From assembly GCF_001280425.1 (NCBI RefSeq), contig NZ_LIUF01000001.1:352945-416944 (forward strand): DNA of 64,000 bases. Direction: 5' to 3'. Every line of letters starts with the position of its first letter. Positions within the stretch are counted from its first letter, which is position 1. Made by a program: the position numbers and the translations under genes. This DNA comes from Haloarcula rubripromontorii. Its GTDB lineage: Archaea > Halobacteriota > Halobacteria > Halobacteriales > Haloarculaceae. The notes beneath the pieces are model-generated. The model was not told the DNA's origin, did not search any database, and saw nothing but the letters and a program-made list of their open reading frames with translations. Below are positions 1 through 8,686 of this stretch, piece after piece.

Positions 1-153
1 TGTCGCCACGGAAATCGGAACGCTGTCGAACGGATTTTTCGAGAACTGAAGCGTCGAACCTCGTCGTTTTCGAACTGCTTCAGTCACGTCGAACCGGAAA
101 CAGCCGAAAATTGGTTGCAAAGTTTCGCTCGCTGGCACAATGCTCCAAACTAA
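1..153 (+). CDS. IS6-family transposase, C-terminal end (cut by window edge)
   Basis: Only the last 50 codons are inside the window; frame 1 reads through to TAA at 151-153. The segment RNAVERIFRELKRRTSSF matches the end of haloarchaeal IS6-family DDE transposases: the E of VER should be the third catalytic acidic residue, followed by the basic helix and a tryptophan-containing tail (AENWLQSFARW). The enzyme would cut and join element ends for replicative transposition. The stop lies 11 bases from the stop of the oppositely oriented NUDIX gene, so the element's right end must lie in or very near 154-170. I cannot tell from here whether the element is intact. Confidence 0.8.
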   Translation, partial: CRHGNRNAVERIFRELKRRTSSFSNCFSHVEPETAENWLQSFARWHNAPN

Positions 154-163
154 ACACTACCGT

Positions 164-709
164 TCAGCGCTCGAACAGGGCATAGTACATGATACCGACG
201 GCGGATCGACTGTCACGGAGCGTGCCGTCGCGGACCGACTCGACCAGCGAGTCGAAGTCGGCAGTGTCGACCCGAATCGATTCGTTGTGGTCGAGGTTCT
301 GGTCGGCCGTGGCCTCGCATCCGCGTGCGACGTAGTAGTGAAACACATAATCGGTGTTTCCATTAGCCGGTTCGCCCGTGTAGAGGTGGTCGAGCGACGC
401 CGCTTCGTAGCCGGTTTCCTCGCGGAGTTCGCGGGCGGCGGCGACGCGTGGGTCGTCGTCTTCGTCTTCCATCGTCCCGGCCGGCAGGCCGCGATTGACT
501 CGGTGGACCGGCTGTCGCCACTCCTCGATAACGACCACGTCACCATCGGCGGTGAACGGAAGCACGATGACGCTCTCGCCGTGCTGTACGTAATCGAACT
601 CTCCCTCCGTGCCGTCGGGCAGGCGCACGTCCTCACGGATGACGTCGAATCCCGGACAGGCGTAGGCGGTCTCGGCATCAAGCGTCTCCCAGGTGAGTTC
701 CTCGTCCAT
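164..709 (-). CDS. NUDIX hydrolase (ADP-ribose pyrophosphatase type)
   Basis: 181-residue NUDIX-fold hydrolase. The box is clear: a Gly in GTMED, then AARELREETGY, giving the REx2EEx(T)G metal-binding helix. N-terminal residues form the strand/dimer region (VIVLPFTADGDVVVIEEWRQPVHR), typical of ADP-ribose or nucleoside-diphosphate-sugar pyrophosphatases, which clear toxic or regulatory nucleotide derivatives in the cytoplasm. I chose the ATG at 709 (MDEELTW) over an upstream ATG at 766 because the extra 19 residues look non-coding. Substrate is inferred from overall resemblance only. The neighbouring insertion sequence ends next to this gene's stop codon; the C-terminus (YYALFER) still looks natural. 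Confidence 0.85.
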   Translation of the reverse strand: MDEELTWETLDAETAYACPGFDVIREDVRLPDGTEGEFDYVQHGESVIVLPFTADGDVVVIEEWRQPVHRVNRGLPAGTMEDEDDDPRVAAARELREETGYEAASLDHLYTGEPANGNTDYVFHYYVARGCEATADQNLDHNESIRVDTADFDSLVESVRDGTLRDSRSAVGIMYYALFER

Positions 710-803
710 ACCGGCAGTGTGGCCCCCACCGGCAAAGTCGGCAGGGGTCCACGAACATGCAGGCACCAGACCGATACGACGTGGTGTGGTACGTGTAGTT
801 GGA

Positions 804-929
804 ATGAGGATATCGACTATCGTTCTCCTGCTCGGCGTCGTGTTGTTCGTCCTCCCGGTCCCCGGTACGTTTATCCCCGGAGGGCTGGTGCTCGTCGCGG
901 GCGCGCTGGCGCGGTGGGTCGGTCTCTGA
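804..929 (+). CDS. 41-residue hydrophobic membrane peptide
   Basis: A 41-codon frame starting ATG at 804 (MRISTIVLLLGVVLF). It encodes one continuous hydrophobic stretch broken by a Pro/Gly-rich turn (PVPGTFIPGG), so two short membrane helices or a hairpin. A longer in-frame start at 693 would overlap the NUDIX gene and adds no protein-like sequence. It lies between divergent NUDIX and convergent lipoprotein genes. Function unknown. Peptides of this pattern are common in haloarchaea and often missed in annotation. Confidence 0.55.
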   Translation: MRISTIVLLLGVVLFVLPVPGTFIPGGLVLVAGALARWVGL

Positions 930-942
930 GAGCGGCAGTGGG

Positions 943-3027
943 CTACAGTTTGTCGGCGGCCTGGGCCTGCTCGACCCGCCGCTCGGCCTGTTCGAGGCGG
1001 TTCCGGGCCGCGTTCGACAGCGGGTCCGGGAGGGCGTCGCTGGCGTCGTCGATTCTGGTCGCGACGCGCTGGAGTCGGTCAGCGACGGCCTGGAGTTGCT
1101 TGTCGGCGTTCCCGCGGTCGCCGGCCTCGGCCCGTTCAGTCGCCCGCTCGGCGGCCTCGACGACTGCCGCCAGCGCCTGTTCGAGGCCCCGAATAGCGTT
1201 CACGGGGCCGCTGTCGTCGAGGATGTCGTCGGCGCCCTCGGTCTGTTCGGCGACCGTCTGCCGCGTCTCCTCGGCGATGTCGGCGAGGAACGACGCCAGT
1301 GAGGCCTTGCCGGTCCGTGGCTCCTCGATTCGGGCGGCGACGTCCGCGGCGGGGTCGGGGTTCACCCGGAACGCACCGATCTCGTCGTCACGGTCCCGGA
1401 CCTCGGTCGTGTACGCGCCACCGCCGTGGACGTAGACGGCGTCGGGTTCCGACAGGGGGGCGTCGTACAGCCGGCCGGCGAAGTCGTCCTCGACGGCGAG
1501 GTCCGTGAGGTCACTGTCTGCCCCGGACGGGTCGACTTCGAGACGGGTGGCGTTTTCCCGTGCGACGAGCGGCACCTCGCCGTCGACGCCGGCCCGCGTC
1601 GGCCCCTCGCCGTCGCCGGCTTCCGGAACCGACACCGACTCGCTGTGTGGCGCGACGCCGGCCCCGTTGACGGTGAACTGGTGGTCGCCCGCGGGCACGT
1701 CCTGAATGACGGCCAGGCCCGCGAAGGTCGGGACGGCCTCGGGGTCGCTCTCAAGCAGTGCCACGGACTCGACGCTGGTGTCCTCGGTCGTCAGCCCCTC
1801 GTTTTCTGGTGCGTCGTCGTTCGAGACGGCTTCCGAGAGGCTGGCGACGAGGGTCCGTATCTCCGCCGGTGCACCGATGGCGTCGTAGCGCTCGGCCAGC
1901 GCCGCCCGGTGATTCGGCTCGGAGATGTCGGCGGCGGGGTTGTCGTACCGGGGTTGGTTCCAGGGCGCGCCGGTCGTCGTGATGTGGCCCGCGACGGCGT
2001 CCTCGGCGAACTGAGGCACGGCGAACTCGAAGCTCAGTTGTGGGCCGGTGAAATCGGCAATGTGTTCAAGCTCGCTGCTGGGCACGAGGTCGTACTCGAT
2101 GTCGGGGTCGGCCTCGCCGCGGTCGGTGTGCTGGAAGACGAGCCCGGTTTCCCGGGTCGGCAGATCCGTTGGCGGTGCCGAGAGGCTGTCGAACGAGCGG
2201 AGCGTCAGCCGCTCGGGAACGAGGTCTTCGCGGCTGACCGACGGGAGCCGCTCGTGTTCGTACAGCGGCGCGCCCTCGTACTCCGGGACGAGATAGGGGA
2301 GCCGCGAGCCCTCGTCGCGCGGGAGCCCGTAGGCGACGGGGATTTCCGCGAGGTCCTCGATGGTCTCGACGGCGCTGTTCGTGATGTCCGCGAACCGGTC
2401 ACCCTCCGGCAGCCGGGTGAACCGGTCGCGGGCGTCGTTGACCGACAGCGCGCTGGAGTGTGAGCCCAGTTCCGAGAGGATGCGCGGCACCATCTCCGGG
2501 TCTGGGTCCAGAAACTCGTTGTTGGGCACCTTCCGGGAGTGGGAGCTGGCGACGTACAGCTGCGGGTCGCCCGACTCCGTGTCGACGAACACGTGCAGGA
2601 CCTCCCAGTCGTGCCAGTGGAAGTTCGTCGTGAACTGGTCGAACGCCGAGTAGAACCAGAACTGGACGACGGCCAGCGGCGACTGCTCGTACTCGACGAC
2701 GTGGGAGAACACCGTCGGGTCCGGCGGCTCGCCGTCGGTCATCCGGTCGTGGTACCCGTCGAAGGCGTCGAACCCGTCGACGACGGTCTCGCCGTCCTGC
2801 TCGCTGGTGTAGGGCCGCGGGTCCGTCGGGAACCACGGTTCCGCCCGATCGAAGTACAGCGTCGGCGCGAACCGCCGGGCGAGTTCCGCGGCACGTTCGC
2901 CCTCGACTGTCGAGGCCGCGTCGTCGCTTTCGCTTTCGAGCGCCGAACAGCCGGCGACGGACGCGAGACCGATCCCGGCGACGGTCTGCAGAACCGCACG
3001 ACGGGACAGATTTTCCCGGTCGGTCAT
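943..3027 (-). CDS. Large Tat lipoprotein with Vps62/NLP-like domain and C-terminal coiled coil
   Basis: 694 residues. The N-terminus carries a twin-arginine motif (LSRRAVLQ), a hydrophobic segment and a lipobox ending AGC, so it should be exported folded and lipid-anchored outside the cell. Residues ~45-200 contain LARRFAPTLYFDRAE and, centrally, FHWHDWEVLHVFVD then QLYVASSHS; the HDWE core with a downstream YxxxxHS segment is the pattern of Vps62 and necrosis-inducing-protein-like folds. The middle (~400-560) looks like beta-sandwich adaptor sequence (PAGDHQFTVNGAGV). The last ~130 residues are Ala/Glu/Arg-rich heptads, likely a coiled coil. An upstream ATG at 3105 would put the signal out of place, so 3027 is preferred. 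Substrate and role unknown. Confidence 0.8.
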   Translation of the reverse strand: MTDRENLSRRAVLQTVAGIGLASVAGCSALESESDDAASTVEGERAAELARRFAPTLYFDRAEPWFPTDPRPYTSEQDGETVVDGFDAFDGYHDRMTDGEPPDPTVFSHVVEYEQSPLAVVQFWFYSAFDQFTTNFHWHDWEVLHVFVDTESGDPQLYVASSHSRKVPNNEFLDPDPEMVPRILSELGSHSSALSVNDARDRFTRLPEGDRFADITNSAVETIEDLAEIPVAYGLPRDEGSRLPYLVPEYEGAPLYEHERLPSVSREDLVPERLTLRSFDSLSAPPTDLPTRETGLVFQHTDRGEADPDIEYDLVPSSELEHIADFTGPQLSFEFAVPQFAEDAVAGHITTTGAPWNQPRYDNPAADISEPNHRAALAERYDAIGAPAEIRTLVASLSEAVSNDDAPENEGLTTEDTSVESVALLESDPEAVPTFAGLAVIQDVPAGDHQFTVNGAGVAPHSESVSVPEAGDGEGPTRAGVDGEVPLVARENATRLEVDPSGADSDLTDLAVEDDFAGRLYDAPLSEPDAVYVHGGGAYTTEVRDRDDEIGAFRVNPDPAADVAARIEEPRTGKASLASFLADIAEETRQTVAEQTEGADDILDDSGPVNAIRGLEQALAAVVEAAERATERAEAGDRGNADKQLQAVADRLQRVATRIDDASDALPDPLSNAARNRLEQAERRVEQAQAADKL

Positions 3028-3153
3028 CGGTCCCCCGTCGTTTCGATGCGTCGTCGGACAGGCCGCCACGTCGCTGTCTCCGACCCCAAAAATTCCATAC
3101 ACCATTCAGCGAACCGCGGATAAAAACCCTTCTGGCAGTCTCCCGATGTCCCG

Positions 3154-3750
3154 TCAGTACTGCTGGAACCCCGCCGTGTCCAGATAGTTGTGCGCGACCG
3201 TGATCGAGTGGTCAGCGTGGAGCGGGTTCGGCCCGAGCGAAACGCGCTCGTCCGCACGGTCGGCCAGCAGCGCCGCTTCGTCGTCCCGGAAGTCGTGATG
3301 GTCCGAGAGGACGAACACCGGGTCAGACGGTGGGGCAACGTCGACGATTGGGTCGCCGTCCTCGTGGAGTTGGACGACGCTTCCGCGGCGGGCCACGTCG
3401 TCGAGCGTCCCCTCGAACCCCCGTCGCGTGAGCGACACGCCCGGCGAGGTCTCGACCGGGACGTGCCCGATAGCCTCCTCCCGTTCCTCCAGAGCCTTGC
3501 GTATCAGCGCCGCCGTGGAGCGCTCGTCCGGGTTCAGCCGGCGGAGGTCGCTCCCGTCGAACGTGACGGTGTACGCATCTGATAGCGTCAGGTGGACGCG
3601 CACGTCCTCGCGGATGGCGTGGCTCAGGAAGAACGCGCTGGTGACACACCGACAGAGCACGTCGAGTCGGCCGGCCCCACCGGCCAAGTCGTCGAGCGAG
3701 AACTCCGGCGTCGTCGGGGCGTCGTGGCCGATGATGACGAACTGGCGCAT
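3154..3750 (-). CDS. trmY: TrmY-type tRNA (pseudouridine-54 N1) methyltransferase
   Basis: 198-residue SPOUT-family enzyme. It begins [22 protein letters not shown] and carries the C-terminal knot sequence [22 protein letters not shown], both characteristic of archaeal TrmY, which methylates N1 of pseudouridine 54 in the tRNA T-loop using S-adenosylmethionine. Length matches the family. TrmY acts after Pus10, which makes pseudouridine 54 in archaea; a Pus10 gene is present at 36369-37646, so both enzymes of this modification are in the window though not adjacent. Confidence 0.93.
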   Translation of the reverse strand: MRQFVIIGHDAPTTPEFSLDDLAGGAGRLDVLCRCVTSAFFLSHAIREDVRVHLTLSDAYTVTFDGSDLRRLNPDERSTAALIRKALEEREEAIGHVPVETSPGVSLTRRGFEGTLDDVARRGSVVQLHEDGDPIVDVAPPSDPVFVLSDHHDFRDDEAALLADRADERVSLGPNPLHADHSITVAHNYLDTAGFQQY

Positions 3751-3911
3751 ACGGGTGCGAAGCCGGTCAGAAACTTACGTGCATCGACCGCGAACCCGGC
3801 TGCGCTCGGTCGCGCTAACGAGGAGCCAGATACCGAGTGTGTCCACCGTTGCGGTCACGGCGGCGGTGTCCTCCGCCGTGTCTATTTCCCACTGCGGGTC
3901 GAAACGCCGTC

Positions 3912-4376
3912 ATGCCCGTGTCAGCGTTCGACGAGTTCGACCACGAAACGCATATGCAACGCGCGTTCGAGCTGGCTCGGACCGCTGTCGACCGCGGCGA
4001 CCGGCCGTTCGGGTCTGTGCTCGTTCGTGACGACGAGATCGTCATGGAGGCGTCGAACCGCGTCCTCACTGAATCGGATGTGCGACGCCATCCGGAACTC
4101 CAACTGGCGCACCGAGCAATGCGCGAGTGTGACCCGGACGGGCGCGCGGAGATGGTGATGTACACGAGCACCGAGCCGTGCCCGATGTGCGCCGGCGGAC
4201 TCCGGTACGCCGGCCTCGGCAGGGTCGTGTACAGCGTCAGCAGTGAGGAGATGAGCCGTTTCAGCGGCCACGAGGAGTCAGTCCGCTCCGGCGAGATTCT
4301 CGCCGGCGTCACCGAGGTCGTTGGACCGATATGTCAGGAGGAGGGACTGGCGATTCACGAGGACTTTGACTGGTAA
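3912..4376 (+). CDS. Cytidine/guanine deaminase-family zinc hydrolase
   Basis: 154 residues. The zinc-site signature is present in two parts: HPEL near residue 62 (in place of the usual HAE) and TEPCPMCAGG near residue 96, giving the H, two C and the catalytic E. The closest general match is nucleoside/guanine deaminases of the CDA fold, which replace an exocyclic amine with oxygen. The start at 3912 (MPVSAFDEF) is chosen; the upstream extension to 3837 is Arg/Cys-rich and unlikely. The HPE variant keeps zinc-binding His and proton-shuttling Glu, so activity is expected, but the substrate is uncertain. Confidence 0.85.
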   Translation: MPVSAFDEFDHETHMQRAFELARTAVDRGDRPFGSVLVRDDEIVMEASNRVLTESDVRRHPELQLAHRAMRECDPDGRAEMVMYTSTEPCPMCAGGLRYAGLGRVVYSVSSEEMSRFSGHEESVRSGEILAGVTEVVGPICQEEGLAIHEDFDW

Positions 4377-4411
4377 GGCCGAGTCAGCACTGATTGCGGG
4401 AGTCAAATGAC

Positions 4412-4420
4412 TTATTATAT
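4412..4420 (+). promoter_or_regulatory. TATA box of the CBS-domain gene
   Basis: TTATTATAT lies about 25 bases before the ATG at 4440, the spacing expected of a leaderless haloarchaeal transcript. This supports the start at 4440 over the upstream ATG at 4407, which would lie before the transcript start. Confidence 0.65.
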
Positions 4421-4439
4421 GTGTTTGCCAATAAATGGT

Positions 4440-4856
4440 ATGAAATCACTTGACACACCAGTCGGGCAGGTGATGACGAAGCCGGTAAAAACCGTCGACC
4501 GCGAGCTTTCCGTCCGAGACGTTTCGAAGCTCCTTGCGTCAGAGGCGGTCGGTTCTGTCGTCGTCGAAACGGAGTACGGGGAGGGCATCCTCACAAAAAC
4601 AGACATCATTGCTGGCCTCCGCGATGGGATTGACCCGGATACGACGCCGGTCGGTGATCTGATGACAACTCCCGTCAAGACCATCGAAGCCGGTGCCCCG
4701 CTAGAGGAGGCAATCGATACGATGGTCGAGCAGAGCATCAAGCGACTCGTGATCGACGGACAGACCGACTGCGTCGGTATCCTCACGACCACAGACGTGA
4801 TGCAGGAGCTGTCGCCCGACCTAGACCGCGTCGTCGAGATGTTCGCCGAAGGGTGA
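4440..4856 (+). CDS. Tandem CBS-domain protein
   Basis: 138 residues made almost wholly of two CBS motifs: VGQVMTKPVKTVDRELSVRD at the N-terminus and VGDLMTTPVKTIEAG mid-protein. Such stand-alone CBS pairs bind adenosine nucleotides or S-adenosylmethionine and act as energy sensors, usually with an unknown partner. No other domain is fused. It is expressed from its own promoter, and neighbouring genes give no hint of the partner. Confidence 0.9.
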   Translation: MKSLDTPVGQVMTKPVKTVDRELSVRDVSKLLASEAVGSVVVETEYGEGILTKTDIIAGLRDGIDPDTTPVGDLMTTPVKTIEAGAPLEEAIDTMVEQSIKRLVIDGQTDCVGILTTTDVMQELSPDLDRVVEMFAEG

Positions 4857-5205
4857 CGGTCACAGGTCGAGAGGCTGTAGCAGTCGGTTAGACATCTAGC
4901 GCGTAGCGGTCGCAATGACTGAACCCATGTGAGACTGACGACTGACAGGCAACGTCTGTGTCCAGTGTGGCGAGCCGTCCCGCGAGAGACGGCGTCTCCT
5001 GAGCATGGCCAATCGCTGTCCGACGTGTTTCGAAGCCGCACTGTCCGGCGGTCCCACAGAGTGCTGTACGTAACGTCAGTGAGAAGGGCCACAGTCTGCG
5101 CCATTGACGCGGCGGGCGAGTATCGACGGAGCCAGATACCGGAAACGCTACAAACATTGTCTAAGCGTCCAGAAAGGGTTTATCAGGAGCGACGAATCGC
5201 TGCTT
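4857..5205. other. Intergenic region between CBS and lipoprotein genes
   Basis: 349 bases with no convincing intact gene. It includes a possible zinc-ribbon remnant at 4954-5073 (listed separately). The last ~40 bases hold TTTATC at about 5179, a plausible TATA box for the lipoprotein gene starting at 5206. Confidence 0.6.
4954..5073 (+). pseudogene. Possible remnant of a small zinc-ribbon protein
   Basis: One frame reads VCVQCGEPSRERR, then CPTCFEAAL, and ends TECCT before TAA at 5071. CxxC...CxxC spacing is that of the small zinc-finger proteins abundant in haloarchaea. There is no in-frame ATG or GTG: stops precede it, while ATGs at 4916 and 4926 lie in other frames, so a frameshift or 5' decay is likely. 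Weak call. Confidence 0.3.
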
Positions 5206-6726
5206 ATGCGCAGACGTGCCCTCCTCGCGTCGGTCCCGGGAGCGCTGGCCGGACTCGCCGGCTGTTCGTTCGGCACTCTTGACTCAGGCGAGACTGCCGA
5301 CGTAACGCCCGCTCCGCGCCCGACGCAGTCAGCGACCGATGCGAACGACAGCGGGACAGCGACGCCGACGGACGCCGAGGACCCGCCGCGACCGGACGAC
5401 CCGACGACCGTCATCGAATTGGTAACCGGGCCGCGAACCTACGCCCTCAGCTCACCGGGACTCTACACTGACGACGGGGCGCGAGTCGGACTCTGGTTCG
5501 ATCAGACGGCGACCGATGACCATCCGGCCACGCTTCGCGGCTGGCTCCAGAACGGCAACGAGTTCGAGAACACGTTCAGGATTGAGTGGCTTCCGGGCGT
5601 TGGACAGACACACAGCCGCCAGCCAGGCAGCTACAGCCACGAAGCCCGCCTCCATTTCGCGCCCACGGACAACAACGAACTTGCCGACGAAGTGCCCTCA
5701 CTCGGCCGAACAGACGAGGGATACTGGCGCGTCGACGACGTCGGGCCATGGATGCCTGACACCCACCGACTGGCCCCCGGAGAATGGGTCCAGCTGGAGT
5801 ACGCCCTTGTCGGCGAACCGGGGCAGTTCGAGCGGCCGACCGGGACCTACGAATTCCGCGGTCGGGACGGGCCACTCTCGGTCTCCGTCTGGGATACCCA
5901 AAGTCCCGGCCCGGAAACAGAGTCCCGGTTCACTGGCCGCTCGCTCCCGCCGTTTCCCGACGACGACCGTGTCCAGTGGTTCCACGAAGCAGATAAGACG
6001 ACCCCAGCCTTCGTTCGACCTAGTACTGAGCGGGCGGAACTGGATGCACAGGTCGGCTTCGTGATGGTTAACAACAGCCACGAGCGACTGCAATGTGGCC
6101 ACTGGGACCTCTACAAACTGGTCGACGGCGAGTGGTTCCACATCGCGCCAACAGTCCACACCGCGGACTGTCGCCTCCTGTCACCGGGCAGTCAGGAACA
6201 GTGGGGGCTCCGGGCATTCAACGGACAGGCAGTCGGGTGCAGCACCGGCGACTGCCACTGTGACGGTCTCACGCAAGCATACCTCGGCGGCGGCGAGTAC
6301 GCCGTCGTCGCCGGCTACGGGCACGCGAGGGCCAACAGCGGTGCGCTAGTCGAATTGGCCGGCGACCGCGCTACCGTGACGCCAACCGACGGCGTGTCGA
6401 CGGCGCGCGACGGCGACACTGTCACCGTGACGACTGGCCGTCACGGCGATGGGGCGCGTTCTGCCGACGCGACATTCTCGCTGACTCGCACCGATAGCGC
6501 GGGCGAGCAGGTGCTCGCCGAACAGGTGATGGCGAGCGGTCGGTTTGCCACGTCCGACGGCGGACTTCGCAACGCCCTCCCGTTCCTAACAGACGATGTG
6601 TCCCGGGTCGTTGTCGATACCGACGAGCGGGCCGTCGACGGCGTACTCGGATACGATTCCAACAGTCGACGGTTCCAGTTCCGCGGACAGGCGTACGAAG
6701 CGACTCGAGGCCGGGCCGACAGCTGA
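5206..6726 (+). CDS. Exported lipoprotein, unknown function
   Basis: 506 residues. The N-terminus MRRRALLASVPGALAGLAGC is a signal with a lipobox cysteine; a Thr/Asp/Pro-rich linker (residues ~30-65) follows, typical of haloarchaeal surface lipoproteins. The body has two beta-rich segments: ~70-230 (EFENTFRIEWLPG, GTYEFRGRDGPL) and ~280-430 (HERLQCGHWDLYKLVDGEW). The second holds a Cys-rich stretch (VGCSTGDCHC) that could form disulfides or bind metal. ATG at 5206 was chosen because it starts directly at the signal peptide and has a TATA-like element ~27 bases upstream. I do not recognise a family. Confidence 0.8.
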   Translation: MRRRALLASVPGALAGLAGCSFGTLDSGETADVTPAPRPTQSATDANDSGTATPTDAEDPPRPDDPTTVIELVTGPRTYALSSPGLYTDDGARVGLWFDQTATDDHPATLRGWLQNGNEFENTFRIEWLPGVGQTHSRQPGSYSHEARLHFAPTDNNELADEVPSLGRTDEGYWRVDDVGPWMPDTHRLAPGEWVQLEYALVGEPGQFERPTGTYEFRGRDGPLSVSVWDTQSPGPETESRFTGRSLPPFPDDDRVQWFHEADKTTPAFVRPSTERAELDAQVGFVMVNNSHERLQCGHWDLYKLVDGEWFHIAPTVHTADCRLLSPGSQEQWGLRAFNGQAVGCSTGDCHCDGLTQAYLGGGEYAVVAGYGHARANSGALVELAGDRATVTPTDGVSTARDGDTVTVTTGRHGDGARSADATFSLTRTDSAGEQVLAEQVMASGRFATSDGGLRNALPFLTDDVSRVVVDTDERAVDGVLGYDSNSRRFQFRGQAYEATRGRADS

Positions 6727-6773
6727 TACTCGTGTGGCGGCCTCTTTGCTTCTCAGTACCGTAGTTGAAAAAG

Positions 6774-6846
6774 TGGGCCGGCGCGAATTCGAATCGCGGT
6801 TACGGCCACCCGAAGGCCGAAGGATACCAGGCTACCCCACCGGCCC
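6774..6846 (-). tRNA. tRNA-Pro(CGG)
   Basis: The minus strand folds into a full cloverleaf: acceptor GGGCCGG/CCGGCCC plus discriminator A, D arm with GGTA, anticodon stem CGGCC/GGCCG with loop TTCGGGT (anticodon CGG, decoding CCG), variable TAAC, and T stem CGCGA/TCGCG with loop TTCGAAT. No intron. CCA is not encoded. The gene sits in the gap between a lipoprotein gene and a NUDIX gene. Confidence 0.95.
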
Positions 6847-6879
6847 GTGCGATAGCAGTCGAATAGAAGACAGGGTCGG

Positions 6880-6885
6880 TTTTAA
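6880..6885 (-). promoter_or_regulatory. TATA box of tRNA-Pro
   Basis: TTAAAA on the minus strand, about 34 bases upstream of the mature 5' end, in a locally AT-rich patch. This allows a short 5' leader to be removed by RNase P. Confidence 0.5.
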
Positions 6886-6943
6886 CGGTTGCGAAACAGT
6901 GAGAGGCGGAGCGGTTTCCCGTAGTCCTGTCGAAGCCCCGTGC

Positions 6944-7405
6944 ATGAGGGTCCACGACGAGTTCATCCCGCAGGAGACGTTCGCTACCTGTCTCGACAAC
7001 ATGCCACAGCCCTGCGTCGACCTCGTGGTCGAGTACGAGGGAGGTATCCTGCTGACGCGCCGGCAGAAGGAACCGGCGAAAGGCGAGTGGTTCTGGCCGG
7101 GCAGTCGCCTGTACAAGGGCGAGCGGCTCGACGACGCGGCACATCGAATCGCGCGCGAGGAACTGGGACTCAACCTCGTGACGGTCGAGCAACTCGGCAT
7201 CAGCGAGCACTTCTGGGAGACGTCGGCCGTCGACGGCGTCGACACCCGCCACACGATTCCCGTCGTCTACCGGGTCGAACCCGAGGGCGACCAGTCCGTC
7301 ACGCTGGACGAGCAACACGACGCGACCCAGGTCGTCACGGCCCCGCCCGAGGGGGCGAACCGCTACGTCACGGAGTACTTCGAGCGGTTCGACATCGGCG
7401 AGTAG
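6944..7405 (+). CDS. NUDIX hydrolase (GDP-mannose hydrolase type)
   Basis: 153 residues. NUDIX motif: GSRLYKGERLDDAAHRIAREELG, seen as a Gly, then a slightly altered helix ending REELG. The opening VDLVVEYEGGILLTRRQKEP and WFWPGSRL resemble GDP-mannose mannosyl hydrolases and related NDP-sugar NUDIX enzymes. Such an enzyme would trim nucleotide sugars or nucleotides in the cytoplasm. It precedes the sugar-nucleotide locus that starts 100 bases downstream, consistent with but not proving a role there. ATG at 6944 starts the conserved part; the upstream extension overlaps the tRNA. Confidence 0.82.
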   Translation: MRVHDEFIPQETFATCLDNMPQPCVDLVVEYEGGILLTRRQKEPAKGEWFWPGSRLYKGERLDDAAHRIAREELGLNLVTVEQLGISEHFWETSAVDGVDTRHTIPVVYRVEPEGDQSVTLDEQHDATQVVTAPPEGANRYVTEYFERFDIGE

Positions 7406-7511
7406 CGGGCCGCGAGCGCTCTGTCCTCGATTCGAGTACCGTCCGAGAGAACGGCAAGCGATTGAACAGAAGATTGATTACGCGTCGCAGTTACTCACTA
7501 TTTGAGTAACT

Positions 7512-8684
7512 ATGACCATCCTCATCACTGGCGGCGACGGCTACGTCGGGTGGCCGGCCGCGCTGCGCATCGCAGACCGAACGGACGACCGCGTCCTCCT
7601 CGTCGACAACTTCGCCCGCCGGGAGTGGGTCGAAGACGTTGGCGCGACGAGTGCGACACCGGTCGCAAGCATCGACGAGCGCCTCGACGCGGCCCGCGAG
7701 GTCCACGGCCTGACGAACCTCTCGTTCGTCGAGGGCGACCTCGCCGAGAAGTCCTTCGTCGACGAACTGCTGGCGGTCCACGAGCCGGACGTGGTCGTCC
7801 ACACCGCCGCCCAGCCGTCCGCGCCGTACTCCCAGATCAACGGCGAGCGGGCGAACTACACCCAGCACAACAACCTTCAGGCGACCCGGAATCTCCTGTG
7901 GGGCCTCGAAGAGCACGCCCTCACAGACACCCACTTCGTTGAGACGACGACGACGGGCGTCTACGGTGCGCCAGAGTTCCCGATTCCCGAGGGCGGCGCG
8001 ACGATGGAGAACCAGGGCGAGCGCGACGACGTGCCGTTCCCCAACATGGGCGGGAGCTGGTACCACGCGACGAAGGGCTTCGACGCACAGAACATGCGGC
8101 TGGCCCACACCCAGTTCGACATCCCGATTTCGGACGTGCGGACGGCCATCGTCTACGGAACCGAGACCGAGGAGACCCGCGCTGACGACCGGCTCAAGAC
8201 GCGCTTCGACTTCGACTACTACTTCGGAACGGTTACCCACCGCTTCTGTGCGCAGGCGGTCGCGGGCTACCCGGTCACGGTATACGGCAAAGGCGAGCAG
8301 CGCAAGCCGTTCATTTCGCTGGAAGACGCCGTCGAGGGGCTAGCCGAAGTCGCGCTGACTGATCCCGACGACCGACCAGAGGGGCTGACGGTGTACAATC
8401 AGGTCACGCGCGCAATCAGCATCGTCGAGATCGCCGAAACCATCGCTGACGTGGGCAGCGAGTACGACCTCGACGTTGCCGTCGAACACTTCGAGAACCC
8501 CCGCGACGAAGACGAGACTCACAAGATGGAGATCGAAAACGACCGCTACGCCGACCTCATCGGCGGCCAGTCACAGTCCTTCGAGGACGGCGTCGACGAC
8601 ATCTTCGAGACGCTGACCCGTTACGCCGACACCATCGAGGCACACGAGGACCGGTTCCTGCCGGGCGTCCTGAGCGAGGACTAA
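7512..8684 (+). CDS. UDP-sulfoquinovose synthase-like NAD-dependent enzyme
   Basis: 390-residue extended short-chain dehydrogenase. GGDGYVG near the N-terminus binds NAD; TTTTGVYG supplies the catalytic Thr and WYHATKG the YxxxK pair. The segments HTAAQPSAPYSQING, TQHNNLQATRNLL and AIVYGTETEET closely follow SQD1/Agl3, which convert UDP-glucose plus sulfite to UDP-sulfoquinovose. Length also matches. It is the first of four closely packed genes ending in aglB (gap of 2 bases, overlap of 8, gap of 48). From memory, the S-layer glycan of Haloarcula hispanica contains sulfoquinovosamine, so a role in N-glycan synthesis is the best inference. Confidence 0.85.
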   Translation: MTILITGGDGYVGWPAALRIADRTDDRVLLVDNFARREWVEDVGATSATPVASIDERLDAAREVHGLTNLSFVEGDLAEKSFVDELLAVHEPDVVVHTAAQPSAPYSQINGERANYTQHNNLQATRNLLWGLEEHALTDTHFVETTTTGVYGAPEFPIPEGGATMENQGERDDVPFPNMGGSWYHATKGFDAQNMRLAHTQFDIPISDVRTAIVYGTETEETRADDRLKTRFDFDYYFGTVTHRFCAQAVAGYPVTVYGKGEQRKPFISLEDAVEGLAEVALTDPDDRPEGLTVYNQVTRAISIVEIAETIADVGSEYDLDVAVEHFENPRDEDETHKMEIENDRYADLIGGQSQSFEDGVDDIFETLTRYADTIEAHEDRFLPGVLSED

Positions 8685-8686
8685 CG

